A stretch of DNA of 64,000 nt, taken from positions 15,917 to 79,916 of the forward strand of contig DJQB01000028.1 of NCBI GenBank assembly GCA_002439875.1. The letters are read 5' to 3'. Numbering within the stretch: the stretch's first letter is position 1; every line of letters begins with the position of its first letter. Below, in pieces: positions 52,386 to 61,390 of this stretch. Source of the stretch: Bacteroidales bacterium UBA6397. Its GTDB lineage: Bacteria; Bacteroidota; Bacteroidia; Bacteroidales; UBA932. The notes under the pieces are model-generated. The model saw only the letters and a program-made list of their open reading frames with translations. It searched no databases and was not told the origin of the DNA. Position numbers and translations under genes: made by a program.

Positions 52386-53846
52386 CTAATAGACTCCTGA
52401 GCCGAGCATCTCGTCGTCAGAAGAGTACCAGGCGGCGAACTGACCGTTGGAGATGCCACGCTGGGGTGTGTCGAAGAGGATGAATATACCGGCAGGCCTC
52501 TTGATCAGAAACGCGTCCTGAAGCGGTTGGCGGTAACGGATGCGGACCCGGTAGCGGCGGATCTCTCCATCAGTCATCTCAAGATCTGTCCTTATCCAAT
52601 GAATATCCTGGGGCGCAATCCGTAAACAGCTGCGTGAAAGCCCTTTGTGAGTGTGACCTTCTCCTACGTAGATGATGTTGCGAGGGACGTCCGTGGCTAT
52701 CACGAAAATGGAGTCCTTGTGCCCTCCGATGTTGAGTCCTTTCCGTTGGCCGATCGTGTAGAACTGCGCTCCATCGTGCCGGCCGACAATCTTCCCAAAC
52801 GGATTCTCCTTGTACCGGGTCTTCTTGATGTGCTTTTTACCAGCCCTGTAGGTTTCCGTCTCGAACTTGATGTCATCGTATCTGAGCGGTTCCGACAATC
52901 TTAGCAGATCATCGTCACTCAATCTTGCAATCTTATTCACATCGAACTCGTTCCGGTGCGGTAACCGTGCGGTTGGAGTGGATCCATTACCACTCCAGTC
53001 TGATATTTTCCTGTTGTTGAACGACTTCCCGCCGGAATCCTCGGAGGAATATTCAGTGACCATCATCGGCTCACCTGGAGTCTTGAGAAGCGAGGCGAGA
53101 GTGTCGTGAATGAAACGATAATGCTCGTCTTGAGTGTAGTAGGCATCGTAAACCTCCACTACATCGCCTTCTGCCGGCTTGAGTTTCTGCTGGAGGAACG
53201 TAGGAAGATCCACCTTCCCGACGAAGCATATTCCTTGAGAGTCTTTCTTGTCAGCAGACGGAAGATCAGCTTGGTGGGCGATCTCCCTGACCTCCGGTTT
53301 TGTAAGGTGCCCGATGGGGAAGAGAGCCTTGCCGAGCTGTTCCTGAGTGAGTTGACAGAGAAAATAGCTCTGATCCTTGTTCGGATCCACGCCTTCCAGA
53401 ATCCTCCACTGAGGCTGTCCGTCGATAACAACCTGCTTTCCGTCAGCGTCCAACAGCGGCTCACGGCGGCAGTAGTGTCCGGTGGCGACCATCTCCGCCC
53501 CCAATTTCTGTGCGGCTTTCAGAAAAGCGTCGAACTTGATCTCGCGGTTGCACAGCACGTCAGGGTTGGGGGTGCGGCCGGCTGAATATTCATTGAACAT
53601 GTAATCGACTACGCGCTGGCGGTACTCCTTGGAAAGATCGACAAAGTAGAATGGAATTCCGATTTTCCGCGCTACCATCTCCGCAACGAAGCGGTCCTCC
53701 TCCCACTCGCAGTCGCCATGAAGCGTTGCGTCCGCATCGTGCCAATTCTGCATGAACATAGCGAACACGTCATACCCCTGCCGCTTCAACAGCAGAGCGG
53801 CGACGCTGGAATCAACACCTCCGGATAACCCAACGCAGATTTTCAT
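52386..53846 (-). CDS. mnmA: tRNA-specific 2-thiouridylase MnmA with a large internal insertion
   Basis: The 486-residue protein has the PP-loop SGGVDSS (residues 8-14), the catalytic cysteines Cys99 (NPDVLCN) and Cys207 (GICFVG), and the C-terminal MnmA beta-barrels. It thiolates U34 of tRNAs for Lys, Glu and Gln. Usual length is about 360-380; here about 120 residues (about 226-350) are inserted just before GKIVGRHDGAQFYTIGQRKG. The insertion is charged and has no recognised domain. The start is the ATG beginning MKICVGLSGG; an ATG four codons upstream is possible. A long leader with hairpins precedes it. Confidence 0.92.
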   Translation of the reverse strand: MKICVGLSGGVDSSVAALLLKRQGYDVFAMFMQNWHDADATLHGDCEWEEDRFVAEMVARKIGIPFYFVDLSKEYRQRVVDYMFNEYSAGRTPNPDVLCNREIKFDAFLKAAQKLGAEMVATGHYCRREPLLDADGKQVVIDGQPQWRILEGVDPNKDQSYFLCQLTQEQLGKALFPIGHLTKPEVREIAHQADLPSADKKDSQGICFVGKVDLPTFLQQKLKPAEGDVVEVYDAYYTQDEHYRFIHDTLASLLKTPGEPMMVTEYSSEDSGGKSFNNRKISDWSGNGSTPTARLPHRNEFDVNKIARLSDDDLLRLSEPLRYDDIKFETETYRAGKKHIKKTRYKENPFGKIVGRHDGAQFYTIGQRKGLNIGGHKDSIFVIATDVPRNIIYVGEGHTHKGLSRSCLRIAPQDIHWIRTDLEMTDGEIRRYRVRIRYRQPLQDAFLIKRPAGIFILFDTPQRGISNGQFAAWYSSDDEMLGSGVY

Positions 53847-53866
53847 AACATACTTCATCTTTTATG

Positions 53867-53981
53867 GCAGGCAATTACTTTCTATAAATGTATCTTTCAT
53901 GTCAAGTGACTGCCTGCTGAAAATCACCTCACGTTACCCCAACCCTAAATCCCTTTCCTTGCTTTCACCGCAAGCGGTGAA
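53867..53981 (-). promoter_or_regulatory. Structured 5' leader of mnmA
   Basis: If transcription starts near 54000, the leader is about 150 nt. It contains a perfect hairpin TTCACCGC-TT-GCGGTGAA (53964-53981) and a 7-bp inverted repeat (53867-53873 with 53911-53917) near the start codon. This could be a regulatory leader; no known riboswitch class is recognised. Confidence 0.4.
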
Positions 53982-54005
53982 GAGTCCTTTCATGAAAAGG
54001 GCATG

Positions 54006-54036
54006 CAAATTTACTCAAATGCTTGAATATGCACAA
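54006..54036 (-). promoter_or_regulatory. Promoter TTG-N20-TAAATTTG of mnmA
   Basis: On the minus strand TAAATTTG lies at 54013-54006 and TTG at 54036-54034, a 20-nt spacing that fits the Bacteroidota consensus. It abuts the divergent cdd promoter. Confidence 0.5.
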
Positions 54037-54043
54037 TTTTTGC

Positions 54044-54051
54044 TAACTTTG
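54044..54051 (+). promoter_or_regulatory. -7 promoter element TAACTTTG of cdd
   Basis: It matches TAnnTTTG exactly, 27 nt before the start codon. Confidence 0.5.
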
Positions 54052-54078
54052 AATACTTGTGCATAAGAACCACTGAAT

Positions 54079-54561
54079 ATGAAAGCCGTAAAATTGGACA
54101 TTAACTATACTGAATATTCTTCCATCGATGAGATGGAACCTCAAGACATTGAGCTCGTGAAGGCCGCCATCGAGGCTCAGAAAGGATCTTACGCCCCATA
54201 TTCGACATTCAATGTCGGAGCAGCGCTTCGTTTGGAAGACGGCACAATCGTGAAAGGAGCCAATCAGGAGAACGCCGCCTATCCGTCCGGACTTTGCGCT
54301 GAGAGAACCGCTATGTTCGCTGCCCACGCCAACAATCCTGGCAAGGCAATGCTTTCGCTCGCCATTGTCGGAGGCTTCAAAGGCACTCTAAGTGAGACCC
54401 CTTGTTCGCCTTGCGGAGCCTGCCGTCAGGTGATGGCCGAGTACCAGACTTTGGCAGGTCGTCCGATGAGCGTAATAATGTTCGGGACTAAAAAAACGTG
54501 GAAATTTGACAAAGTTGACGACATACTGCCGTTCATTTTTGACAGTTTCAACGAAAAGTAG
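54079..54561 (+). CDS. cdd: Cytidine deaminase
   Basis: The 160-residue protein has the zinc-dependent deaminase motifs CAERTAMFAAH (His/Cys-Ala-Glu, with Cys as the first zinc ligand and catalytic Glu) and PCSPCGACRQVM (second and third zinc Cys). The YAPYSTFNVGAAL segment binds the nucleoside. It deaminates cytidine and deoxycytidine in pyrimidine salvage. The length fits the tetrameric class with an N-terminal extension of about 20 residues. The SRP RNA promoter lies at its stop codon. Confidence 0.93.
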   Translation: MKAVKLDINYTEYSSIDEMEPQDIELVKAAIEAQKGSYAPYSTFNVGAALRLEDGTIVKGANQENAAYPSGLCAERTAMFAAHANNPGKAMLSLAIVGGFKGTLSETPCSPCGACRQVMAEYQTLAGRPMSVIMFGTKKTWKFDKVDDILPFIFDSFNEK

Positions 54562-54569
54562 TATATTTG
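54538..54569 (+). promoter_or_regulatory. Promoter TTTG-N20-TATATTTG of the SRP RNA gene
   Basis: TTTG at 54538-54541 and TATATTTG at 54562-54569 match both consensus elements with 20-nt spacing. The RNA 5' end (54574-54576) is 5 to 7 nt after the element, which calibrates other promoters here. The promoter lies within the last codons of cdd. Confidence 0.7.
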
Positions 54570-54573
54570 CGGT

Positions 54574-54679
54574 CAGGGAAAGTCGTACACGACCAGCTCC
54601 CTCTGAATTCCCCCAGGGTCGGAAGGCAGCAAGGGTAGGAGGTCGTAGCGGTGCGATGTACTAAGCTTTCCCTTTTTTT
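54574..54679 (+). ncRNA. ffs: Signal recognition particle RNA, small bacterial type
   Basis: A hairpin RNA of about 100 nt with closing stem GGGAAAG (54576-54582) and CTTTCCC (54666-54672). The conserved apical domain reads CAGGGTCGGAAGGCAGCAAG, with the GGAA tetraloop and the asymmetric loop that binds Ffh. A T7 tract (54673-54679) terminates it. It targets nascent membrane proteins with Ffh. Confidence 0.92.
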
Positions 54680-54699
54680 CGCGTTCGCCCTAAACGAGA

Positions 54700-57276
54700 T
54701 CATATAATCCGCATCTTGGCATATTTCAGCAGAAGAACCTTTTCGCCATAGTGATCGAAGGCGATTCTAGCCTTTAGATCTGGGGCAGAACCGGCTATCT
54801 CAAGGATCTTGCCTTGACCGAATCGGTTGTGTTCGATGCGTTGGCCGACCTTGAAAGCGGACATCGGTGCAGGAACAAAATCGGCATCGGAAATCTTTGG
54901 TGGCAACGGTCGGTTCCTCAGAACCTCTATCCTTGAGGCCGTGCCGCTGGGCCTTGGCGTTGAGACAGGCTTGCGCTCGTGCCTTACGCTGCCAGAAGAA
55001 CCGTAGGAATTGCCGCTTCCCATCCCGTACTTGTTTGTCGGACGATTTCCACCTCCGAATCTGCCTGACGAGGCGTTGCCGTAATTGCATCCGAACCTGC
55101 CGGATGATCCATTCCCCGAACCGGACCTACTTGCGCCATAGACCGAACCACTGGAAAAGCGTCGGGACTCATTACCGACACGCGAACCGAACCCCCCGAA
55201 ATCATCGAAGTCGATCGAGCCTCCGTCTAGGAAATTGTCATTTTTCAAGGGATTAGCGATATATTCAGAATCAATCTCCTTGATGAAACGGCTCGGGGAG
55301 TTGGACTCGTGCTTGCCGTTGCGCATCCTCGTGTTGGCGAACGAGAGGCAGACGGCTTTCTTGGCCCTTGTCATGGCGACATAGAACAGACGGCGTTCCT
55401 CCTCGATGTCGGCCGGAGAGGCCAGCATTCCTCCGGACGGGAACAGATTTTCCTCAAGGCCGGCGACATAGACGTACGGAAATTCCAGACCTTTGGCCGA
55501 ATGTACGGTCATCAGGGCAATCTTGTTGTTTGTGTCTTCCTCGTCCTCCACATCCACGTTGGACAGCAGTGAGATGTTCTCAAGGAACGCCCCGAGGGTG
55601 AAGACTGGATATTCAATCTCGGAATCCTCTTCAGCCTGCCCTTCCGCCAAGAGGTCTCTGAGATAACTATCCCTCTGCTCCTCAATGAAATGGGTGACGC
55701 TGTTGATGAGTTCTTCGACATTGGATGCCCTGGACTGCGCCTCAATTGACGGATCGTTCTTGAAAAACGCGTACAGACCGCAGGCATTGGAAATTTCAAC
55801 TGCTTGTTCGTCAGCGTTGGTGGAAGCCTCCTTGGAAGCGAAGCTATCGATCATCTCGCAGAAAGAGCGTATCTTGGCAACAGCAGCGGGCTTGAGACCG
55901 TAATCAGCGAATTTCTCTGAATATGCCGCCTTGAACAAGGAACACTTAAGGTCGAAGGCCATGGCGGCCAAAGCGTTAAGCGAAGTGTCACCGATCCCTC
56001 TGGCCGGAGTGTTCACTATCCGCTTGAAAGACTCGTCATCGTTGACATTCACGACTAGCTTGAGGTAGGCCATCATGTCCTTGACCTCGGCCCTGTCGAA
56101 GAATGAGTTGCCGGAGTAGATCATGTACGGCAGATTCCTTTTCCTTAAGGCCTCCTCCAAGGCTCTGGACTGGGAATTGGTTCTGTAGAGAATCGCGAAA
56201 TCCTGATACTGGGCATGGTCGGACTGCATCCTTTCCACAATCCCGGAAGCGATGGCAATGGCCTCGTCCTGCTCTGACCAACTTTTCAAGAGTTTGATTT
56301 TCTCTCCCTCCTCACCAACGGCTACACAAGTTTTCGGAATCCTGTTCTCGTTCTTGGCTATCAATGAGTTGGCGGCATTAACGATGTTGGCGGTCGAACG
56401 GTAGTTCCTTTCCAAACGGAAAATCTGACACTCAGGATAGTCTTTCTTGAAATTAAGAATATTCTCAATTTTTGCCCCTCGGAACGCATAGATGGACTGC
56501 GAGTCGTCCCCCACAACGCAAAGGTTACGATGCTTCTCTGTGAGCTTCTTCAGAATCAGGTACTGGGCGAAGTTAGTGTCCTGGTACTCGTCCACAAGAA
56601 TGTAGTCGAACCGCGATGCAATCGCTTCCTTGGCCTCAGGAAAATCCCGAAGCAGGATATTCATATTCAGTAATATGTCATCGAAGTCCATCACTCCCGA
56701 ATTTTTGCACTTTTCCGCATAGCGGGAGTAGATGTCACATATTCTTGGCTTTCGGGAGTGGGTGTCGCTGATGATTGCCTGTTGGTTGTTCCGGTAGGCA
56801 GTGGCGGTGATCAGGTTGTTCTTTGCCATCGAGATTCTCGCCAAGACATCTTTGGGCTTGTAGACTTTGTCGTCCAGGCCCAGTTCTTTTATGCAAGCCT
56901 TTATGCCACTCACCGAATCGCTTGTGTCGTAGATTGTGAACGAGGTTGGATAGCCTAGCGAGGCGGCATATTCCCTAAGAAATCTTATGAATATGGAGTG
57001 GAAAGTTCCCATGAAGAGCCTTCTGGCCTTCCGCTCGCCGACCATCACGGCGATCCTTTCCTTCATCTCCGTGGCCGCCTTCTTCGTGAAGGTCAATGCC
57101 ATGATCCTCGACGGATCACACCCTCTCTCAAGGATGTAGGCGATCCTGCTCGTCAACACCCTTGTCTTTCCAGACCCCGCACCAGCCACTATCAGCACCG
57201 GTCCGTCCACACTGCCGACCGCCTTTTTCTGCTCAGCGTTCAGCCCTTCAAAAATAGCGCTCTCATTCTTTTCCAT
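54700..57276 (-). CDS. pcrA: UvrD/PcrA-type superfamily 1 DNA helicase
   Basis: The 858-residue protein has Walker A AGAGSGKTRVL, motif II LVDEYQDTNFAQY, motif III GDDSQSIYAFRGA, motif IV LERNYRS, motif V MTVHSAKGLEFPYV and motif VI FYVAMTRAKK. It unwinds DNA in repair and displaces RecA. Between about 690 and 790 the tail is unusually rich in Gly, Ser, Arg and Phe, and then ends with the conserved RIEHNRFGQGKI (TUDOR-like) segment that in PcrA contacts RNA polymerase. The ATG at 57276 is preferred to a GTG three codons upstream. Confidence 0.92.
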   Translation of the reverse strand: MEKNESAIFEGLNAEQKKAVGSVDGPVLIVAGAGSGKTRVLTSRIAYILERGCDPSRIMALTFTKKAATEMKERIAVMVGERKARRLFMGTFHSIFIRFLREYAASLGYPTSFTIYDTSDSVSGIKACIKELGLDDKVYKPKDVLARISMAKNNLITATAYRNNQQAIISDTHSRKPRICDIYSRYAEKCKNSGVMDFDDILLNMNILLRDFPEAKEAIASRFDYILVDEYQDTNFAQYLILKKLTEKHRNLCVVGDDSQSIYAFRGAKIENILNFKKDYPECQIFRLERNYRSTANIVNAANSLIAKNENRIPKTCVAVGEEGEKIKLLKSWSEQDEAIAIASGIVERMQSDHAQYQDFAILYRTNSQSRALEEALRKRNLPYMIYSGNSFFDRAEVKDMMAYLKLVVNVNDDESFKRIVNTPARGIGDTSLNALAAMAFDLKCSLFKAAYSEKFADYGLKPAAVAKIRSFCEMIDSFASKEASTNADEQAVEISNACGLYAFFKNDPSIEAQSRASNVEELINSVTHFIEEQRDSYLRDLLAEGQAEEDSEIEYPVFTLGAFLENISLLSNVDVEDEEDTNNKIALMTVHSAKGLEFPYVYVAGLEENLFPSGGMLASPADIEEERRLFYVAMTRAKKAVCLSFANTRMRNGKHESNSPSRFIKEIDSEYIANPLKNDNFLDGGSIDFDDFGGFGSRVGNESRRFSSGSVYGASRSGSGNGSSGRFGCNYGNASSGRFGGGNRPTNKYGMGSGNSYGSSGSVRHERKPVSTPRPSGTASRIEVLRNRPLPPKISDADFVPAPMSAFKVGQRIEHNRFGQGKILEIAGSAPDLKARIAFDHYGEKVLLLKYAKMRII

Positions 57277-57316
57277 ATTAGGCACGAAATTACGGAAATT
57301 TTCCCAAAAAAATGAG

Positions 57317-57324
57317 TACCTTTG
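57317..57324 (+). promoter_or_regulatory. -7 promoter element TACCTTTG of the nqr operon
   Basis: It matches TAnnTTTG exactly and gives a leader of about 40 nt before nqrA. It is the only promoter seen for the six-gene operon. Confidence 0.5.
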
Positions 57325-57371
57325 TAAGTTGTAATAAAAATACGGTTGTAATTACAATCAACACTAATTAT

Positions 57372-58715
57372 ATGTCAAACATCATCGATTTGAAAAAGGG
57401 CCTGAACATTCCAATCAGCGGAGCGGCGGCCCTAGAAGCAAAGAAGACGATCGTGCCTGACACAGTTGCCATCAAGCCAACGGATTTCAAGGGACTCTCC
57501 CCGAGACTTCTGGTGAAGGAAGGTGACAAGGTTTTGGCAGGATCCCCTGTTTTGGCAGACAAGCAGCACCAGGACATTCTCCTGACCTCTCCTGTGAGCG
57601 GTACGGTCTCCGGGATTGTCAGGGGTGAGAAGAGAAAACTTCTCGCTGTGCTCGTGAAGGCTGACGGTACCAATGAGGCCGTCGATTTCGGAGTCAAGAA
57701 TCCTTCCGGTCTTAAGGGTGGGGAGGTGAAGGAAGTCCTTCTTAAGAGCGGTCTGTGGCCATTCATCATTCAGCGGCCTTACGGAATCATTGCCGATCCG
57801 GCTTTGACACCTAAGGCTATTTTCGTGTCCGCTTTCTCAACAGCCCCTCTTGCTGCTGATGCAGAGTTTGCCTTCAAGGATGACGTTCAGGCCATCCAGG
57901 TCGGTGTGACGGCTTTGTCAAAGCTCGCCAAGGTCCATGTCTGCGTGAACAGCGACGCTTCGGCTTTCGCCAAACTCGCCGGCGCGACTGTCCACACTGT
58001 CAACGGAAAGAGGCATCCGGCCGGCAATGTGGGTGTGCAGATCAGCCACATCTCTCCGATCAAGAAGGGTGAGACAGTCTGGACACTGTCTCTGCTCGCT
58101 CTAGCGGCTATCGGAAAACTCTTCAAGACCGGCAAGCTGGATCTTACCCGCAAGGTGGCCGTTACAGGACCTGTAGCCAAGGGGGCGTCTTACGTCGTTA
58201 CCCTTCCAGGAATGCCGATCAAGGCTCTCAAAGGATTCTATGACAACAGTGTCGAGACCCGTTTCATCAGCGGGGACGTGCTGTCCGGTGAGAATGTCGG
58301 GGAGAACGGCTTCCTCGGTTTCTTTGACAATCAGGTGACACTGATTAAAGAAGGTCGTGAAAGGGAAGTGCTCGGATGGGCAAAACCATTTAGGTTCAAC
58401 CAGTTCAGCTCTTCGATGACTTACTTCTCATGGCTTCTGCCTAAGAAGAAGTACAACATGGACACCAACACCCACGGCGGCGTGCGCGCGTTCGTGGTTT
58501 CAGATGTATATTCAAAGGTTCTCCCTATGGATCTTTTCCCTGTCTATCTGATCAAGGCTTGCCTTGCGGGGGACATCGAGAAGATGGAGCAGTTCGGAAT
58601 CTATGAGGTTCTTCCTGAGGACTTCGCCCTTTGCGAGTTCGTGGATCCTTCAAAGAACGACATCCAGTCTATCATCAGCAAGGGAATCGACCTCATGATA
58701 AAGGAAATGGCTTAA
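57372..58715 (+). CDS. nqrA: Na+-translocating NADH:quinone reductase subunit A
   Basis: The 447-residue soluble subunit begins MSNIIDLKKGLNIPISG, the standard NqrA opening, and has the barrel-sandwich and SLBB-like domains of the family (VKEGDKVLAGSPVLADK; TPKAIFVSAFSTAPLAAD). NqrA sits at the cytoplasmic face of the complex near the quinone site. It is the first gene of nqrABCDEF, 12 bp before nqrB. In-frame codons upstream of the ATG lack family similarity. Confidence 0.95.
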   Translation: MSNIIDLKKGLNIPISGAAALEAKKTIVPDTVAIKPTDFKGLSPRLLVKEGDKVLAGSPVLADKQHQDILLTSPVSGTVSGIVRGEKRKLLAVLVKADGTNEAVDFGVKNPSGLKGGEVKEVLLKSGLWPFIIQRPYGIIADPALTPKAIFVSAFSTAPLAADAEFAFKDDVQAIQVGVTALSKLAKVHVCVNSDASAFAKLAGATVHTVNGKRHPAGNVGVQISHISPIKKGETVWTLSLLALAAIGKLFKTGKLDLTRKVAVTGPVAKGASYVVTLPGMPIKALKGFYDNSVETRFISGDVLSGENVGENGFLGFFDNQVTLIKEGREREVLGWAKPFRFNQFSSSMTYFSWLLPKKKYNMDTNTHGGVRAFVVSDVYSKVLPMDLFPVYLIKACLAGDIEKMEQFGIYEVLPEDFALCEFVDPSKNDIQSIISKGIDLMIKEMA

Positions 58716-58727
58716 AGGATTATCGCT

Positions 58728-59870
58728 ATGGAAGAAAACACAGTAAAACCAGGCCTTTTTGAAAAAGGCGGAAAGTTGGGGTGGCTGCATTCTACATGGG
58801 ATGCCTTTGACACCTTCCTTCGCGTTCCTGCGACCGTGACCGCAAAAGGTTCTCACGTCAGGGATGCTGTTGACATCAAGAGAATCATGATCATTGTTGT
58901 GCTGGCCGTTGTTCCTGCCGCTTTGTTCGGTATGTGGAACGTTGGCTACCAGCATAACCTCGCTGCCGGAGATCTCCCTGGATTCTGGAACCAATTCTTC
59001 TGGGGTCTTCTCAAGGTTCTCCCGCTCTACCTTGTCTCCTACATCGTAGGTCTCGGAATCGAGTTCGCTTCAGCCCAGATCAAGGGCGAGGAGGTCAACG
59101 AAGGTTACCTCGTTTCCGGTATGCTCATTCCGCTGATTGTCCCTGTTGACGTTCCGCTCTGGATGCTTGCGATCGCGGTCGCTTTCGCAGTAATATTCGG
59201 TAAGGAAGTCTTCGGTGGCACAGGAATGAACTTTCTGAACCCTGCTCTCCTTTGCCGCGCGTTCCTGTTTTTCTCTTATCCAAGCGCGATGTCCGGATCG
59301 GAGGTATGGGTAGCGCCACGTTGCGGTGCTGATGCCATCTCCGGCGCCACGCCTCTCTCTTATCTTACTGAAGGTCAGGGCGCTCTTGAGGCAATCAACA
59401 ACGCGGGATTCAGTTTTTGGGATATGTTCGCCGGAACCATTCCCGGCTCAGTAGGTGAGACTTCAGTGATCGCCATCCTTATCGGCGCCGTCATCCTCAT
59501 CTGGACAGGTGTCGCAAGCTGGAAGGTCATGGTTTCATCTGTTGCCGGTGCTCTGCTTGTCGGCTGGCTCGGCAATGTCTGCGGAGCTACTGACGTCCCT
59601 GCCTACTATCAGCTCGTCATGGGTGGTTTCGCCTTCGGTACAGTCTTCATGGCCACCGATCCTGTCACCTCGGCTCAGACAGAGACTGGAAAGTGGATCT
59701 ACGGATTCCTTATCGGAGCTCTCTGCGTGGTTGTCAGACTGTTCAACCCTGGCTACGCCGAAGGCATGATGCTGGCCATCCTCCTCATGAACACATTCGC
59801 TCCGCTGATCGATTACTATGTGACGTCAGTTGCCACTGGCAGAAGAGCAAAAAAGGTAACAATCGCTTAA
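58728..59870 (+). CDS. nqrB: Na+-translocating NADH:quinone reductase subunit B
   Basis: The 380-residue integral membrane subunit has about ten helices. It carries the covalent FMN site in DAISGATPLSYL (Thr208) and the quinone-side sequence in the N-terminal region. NqrB forms much of the Na+ path in the complex. Its stop is 12 bp before nqrC. Length and motifs match the family, with no unusual change. Confidence 0.95.
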   Translation: MEENTVKPGLFEKGGKLGWLHSTWDAFDTFLRVPATVTAKGSHVRDAVDIKRIMIIVVLAVVPAALFGMWNVGYQHNLAAGDLPGFWNQFFWGLLKVLPLYLVSYIVGLGIEFASAQIKGEEVNEGYLVSGMLIPLIVPVDVPLWMLAIAVAFAVIFGKEVFGGTGMNFLNPALLCRAFLFFSYPSAMSGSEVWVAPRCGADAISGATPLSYLTEGQGALEAINNAGFSFWDMFAGTIPGSVGETSVIAILIGAVILIWTGVASWKVMVSSVAGALLVGWLGNVCGATDVPAYYQLVMGGFAFGTVFMATDPVTSAQTETGKWIYGFLIGALCVVVRLFNPGYAEGMMLAILLMNTFAPLIDYYVTSVATGRRAKKVTIA

Positions 59871-59882
59871 TTTTCAAGGAAT

Positions 59883-60731
59883 ATGAATACTAACGGTAAC
59901 GCATACACAGTAATCTACACGACTGTTGTCGTGGCCCTTGTAGCGGCGATTCTCGCTTTTGTGTCAATGGCCCTCAAACCAAAACAGGACGCCAACATCA
60001 AGGCTGAAACCATCAGCCAGATGCTGACCGCGGCTCAGTTCTACACAAAGGACGAATGCAGCGCGATGGGTAATGACAAGGTTCTGGAAGCATATTCACA
60101 GAACATAAAGGAAGCCTACACCATCGATCTTGATGGCAAAAAGGTTCGTGACCTCAGCACCGATGTCAAGAACATCGAGCTTCAGGACGGCCTCAAGGCT
60201 CAGAACAAGAACATCAAAAACGGCAAGAACGCTGACCTTCCTGTCTATGTCTTCAACAAGGACGGAAAGACCGTGACGGTCGTTCCTGTCTATGGCGCAG
60301 GTCTTTGGGGACCTATCTGGGGATATGTTGCCCTCGATGAGGACCTTCAGACAATCGTCGGTGCCTATTTCGACCATGAGAGCGAGACCCCTGGTCTTGG
60401 AGCCAAGATCAAGGACGATCCTTCTTTCAGGGCCGAGTTCATCGGCAAGAAGGTCAACCTTTCAGGTGATCCGGTGTTCAGTGTCGTAAAGGCAGGTACT
60501 GATGCTGATCCGGAGAGTTCGGTTGACGCCATCACCGGCGCGACCATGACCAGCAAGGGACTGGGTGAGGCCATCGCCTTCTGGCTCAAGGCTTATGTTC
60601 CGTTCCTCTCCTCTGCTGCTCCTGCGCATGAGTGCTGTGGTGGCAAAGGTGGCGAATGTGATGGCTCAAAGCCATGCTGCGAAGGTGCTTCGGAGTCCGG
60701 CTGCTGCGCTGATTCTACTGTAACAGAATAA
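59883..60731 (+). CDS. nqrC: Na+-translocating NADH:quinone reductase subunit C with Cys-rich tail
   Basis: The 282-residue protein has one N-terminal membrane helix (about 8-30) and a periplasmic FMN-binding domain with the flavinylation motif DAITGATMTSKG (Thr221). After the domain end (about 240) there is a 40-residue tail with seven cysteines (251, 252, 259, 265, 266, 274, 275) mixed with Gly and acidic residues. Typical NqrC stops near 230-260 without such a tail. The tail may bind metal or form disulfides in the periplasm; its presence in other genomes should be checked. Confidence 0.93.
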   Translation: MNTNGNAYTVIYTTVVVALVAAILAFVSMALKPKQDANIKAETISQMLTAAQFYTKDECSAMGNDKVLEAYSQNIKEAYTIDLDGKKVRDLSTDVKNIELQDGLKAQNKNIKNGKNADLPVYVFNKDGKTVTVVPVYGAGLWGPIWGYVALDEDLQTIVGAYFDHESETPGLGAKIKDDPSFRAEFIGKKVNLSGDPVFSVVKAGTDADPESSVDAITGATMTSKGLGEAIAFWLKAYVPFLSSAAPAHECCGGKGGECDGSKPCCEGASESGCCADSTVTE

Positions 60732-60748
60732 TCCAAGGAGGAAGTAAT

Positions 60749-61369
60749 ATGAACAAAGAACTCAAAGAAACGATTCTTAACCCGATTTTCAAGGGCAATC
60801 CTATCACTGTCCTTGTGCTGGGTATCTGCTCCTCCCTCGCTGTAACGGTCGAGCTTAAAGGAGCGCTTGTCATGGCCCTCTCCGTAACCATCGTGACCGG
60901 GCTATCCAGCCTTGTCCTCTCCATGATGAGGAACACGATTCCTAACCGTGTGCGAATCATCGTCCAGTTGGTTGTCGTGGCCCTTATGGTGATCCTCGTT
61001 GACCAGGTGCTCAAGGCTTATGCCTATGGCATAGAGAAACAGCTTTCGGTTTACATCGGTCTTATCATCACCAACTGTATCGTGATGGGACGTATCGAGG
61101 CGTTTGCCCTTGGCAACAAGCCGATCCCGTCCCTTCTTGACGGTCTTGCCAACGGTGTGGGCTACGGACTGATCCTCATTGTTGTGGCTTTCTTCCGTGA
61201 ACTTTTCGGCTCCGGCACACTGTTCGGGCTGAGAGTGATTCCGGAAAGCTTCTACGCTGCCGGCTATGTCAACAACGGTCTGGTGATTCTCCCTCCAATG
61301 GCGCTGATTCTCATCGGCTGCATCATCTGGATCCAGAGAAGCATCCAGAAGGACCTTCAGGAAAAATAA
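60749..61369 (+). CDS. nqrD: Na+-translocating NADH:quinone reductase subunit D
   Basis: The 206-residue membrane subunit has six predicted helices and the NqrD/RnfE sequence pattern (PITVLVLGICSSLAVT; LIITNCIVMGRIEAFA). The cysteines in LGICS and NCIV correspond to those that, with NqrE, coordinate the membrane [2Fe-2S] centre. It follows nqrC by 17 bp and precedes nqrE by 21 bp, in the usual order. Confidence 0.95.
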   Translation: MNKELKETILNPIFKGNPITVLVLGICSSLAVTVELKGALVMALSVTIVTGLSSLVLSMMRNTIPNRVRIIVQLVVVALMVILVDQVLKAYAYGIEKQLSVYIGLIITNCIVMGRIEAFALGNKPIPSLLDGLANGVGYGLILIVVAFFRELFGSGTLFGLRVIPESFYAAGYVNNGLVILPPMALILIGCIIWIQRSIQKDLQEK

Positions 61370-61390
61370 CGACAAAGACAAGTACTGATT

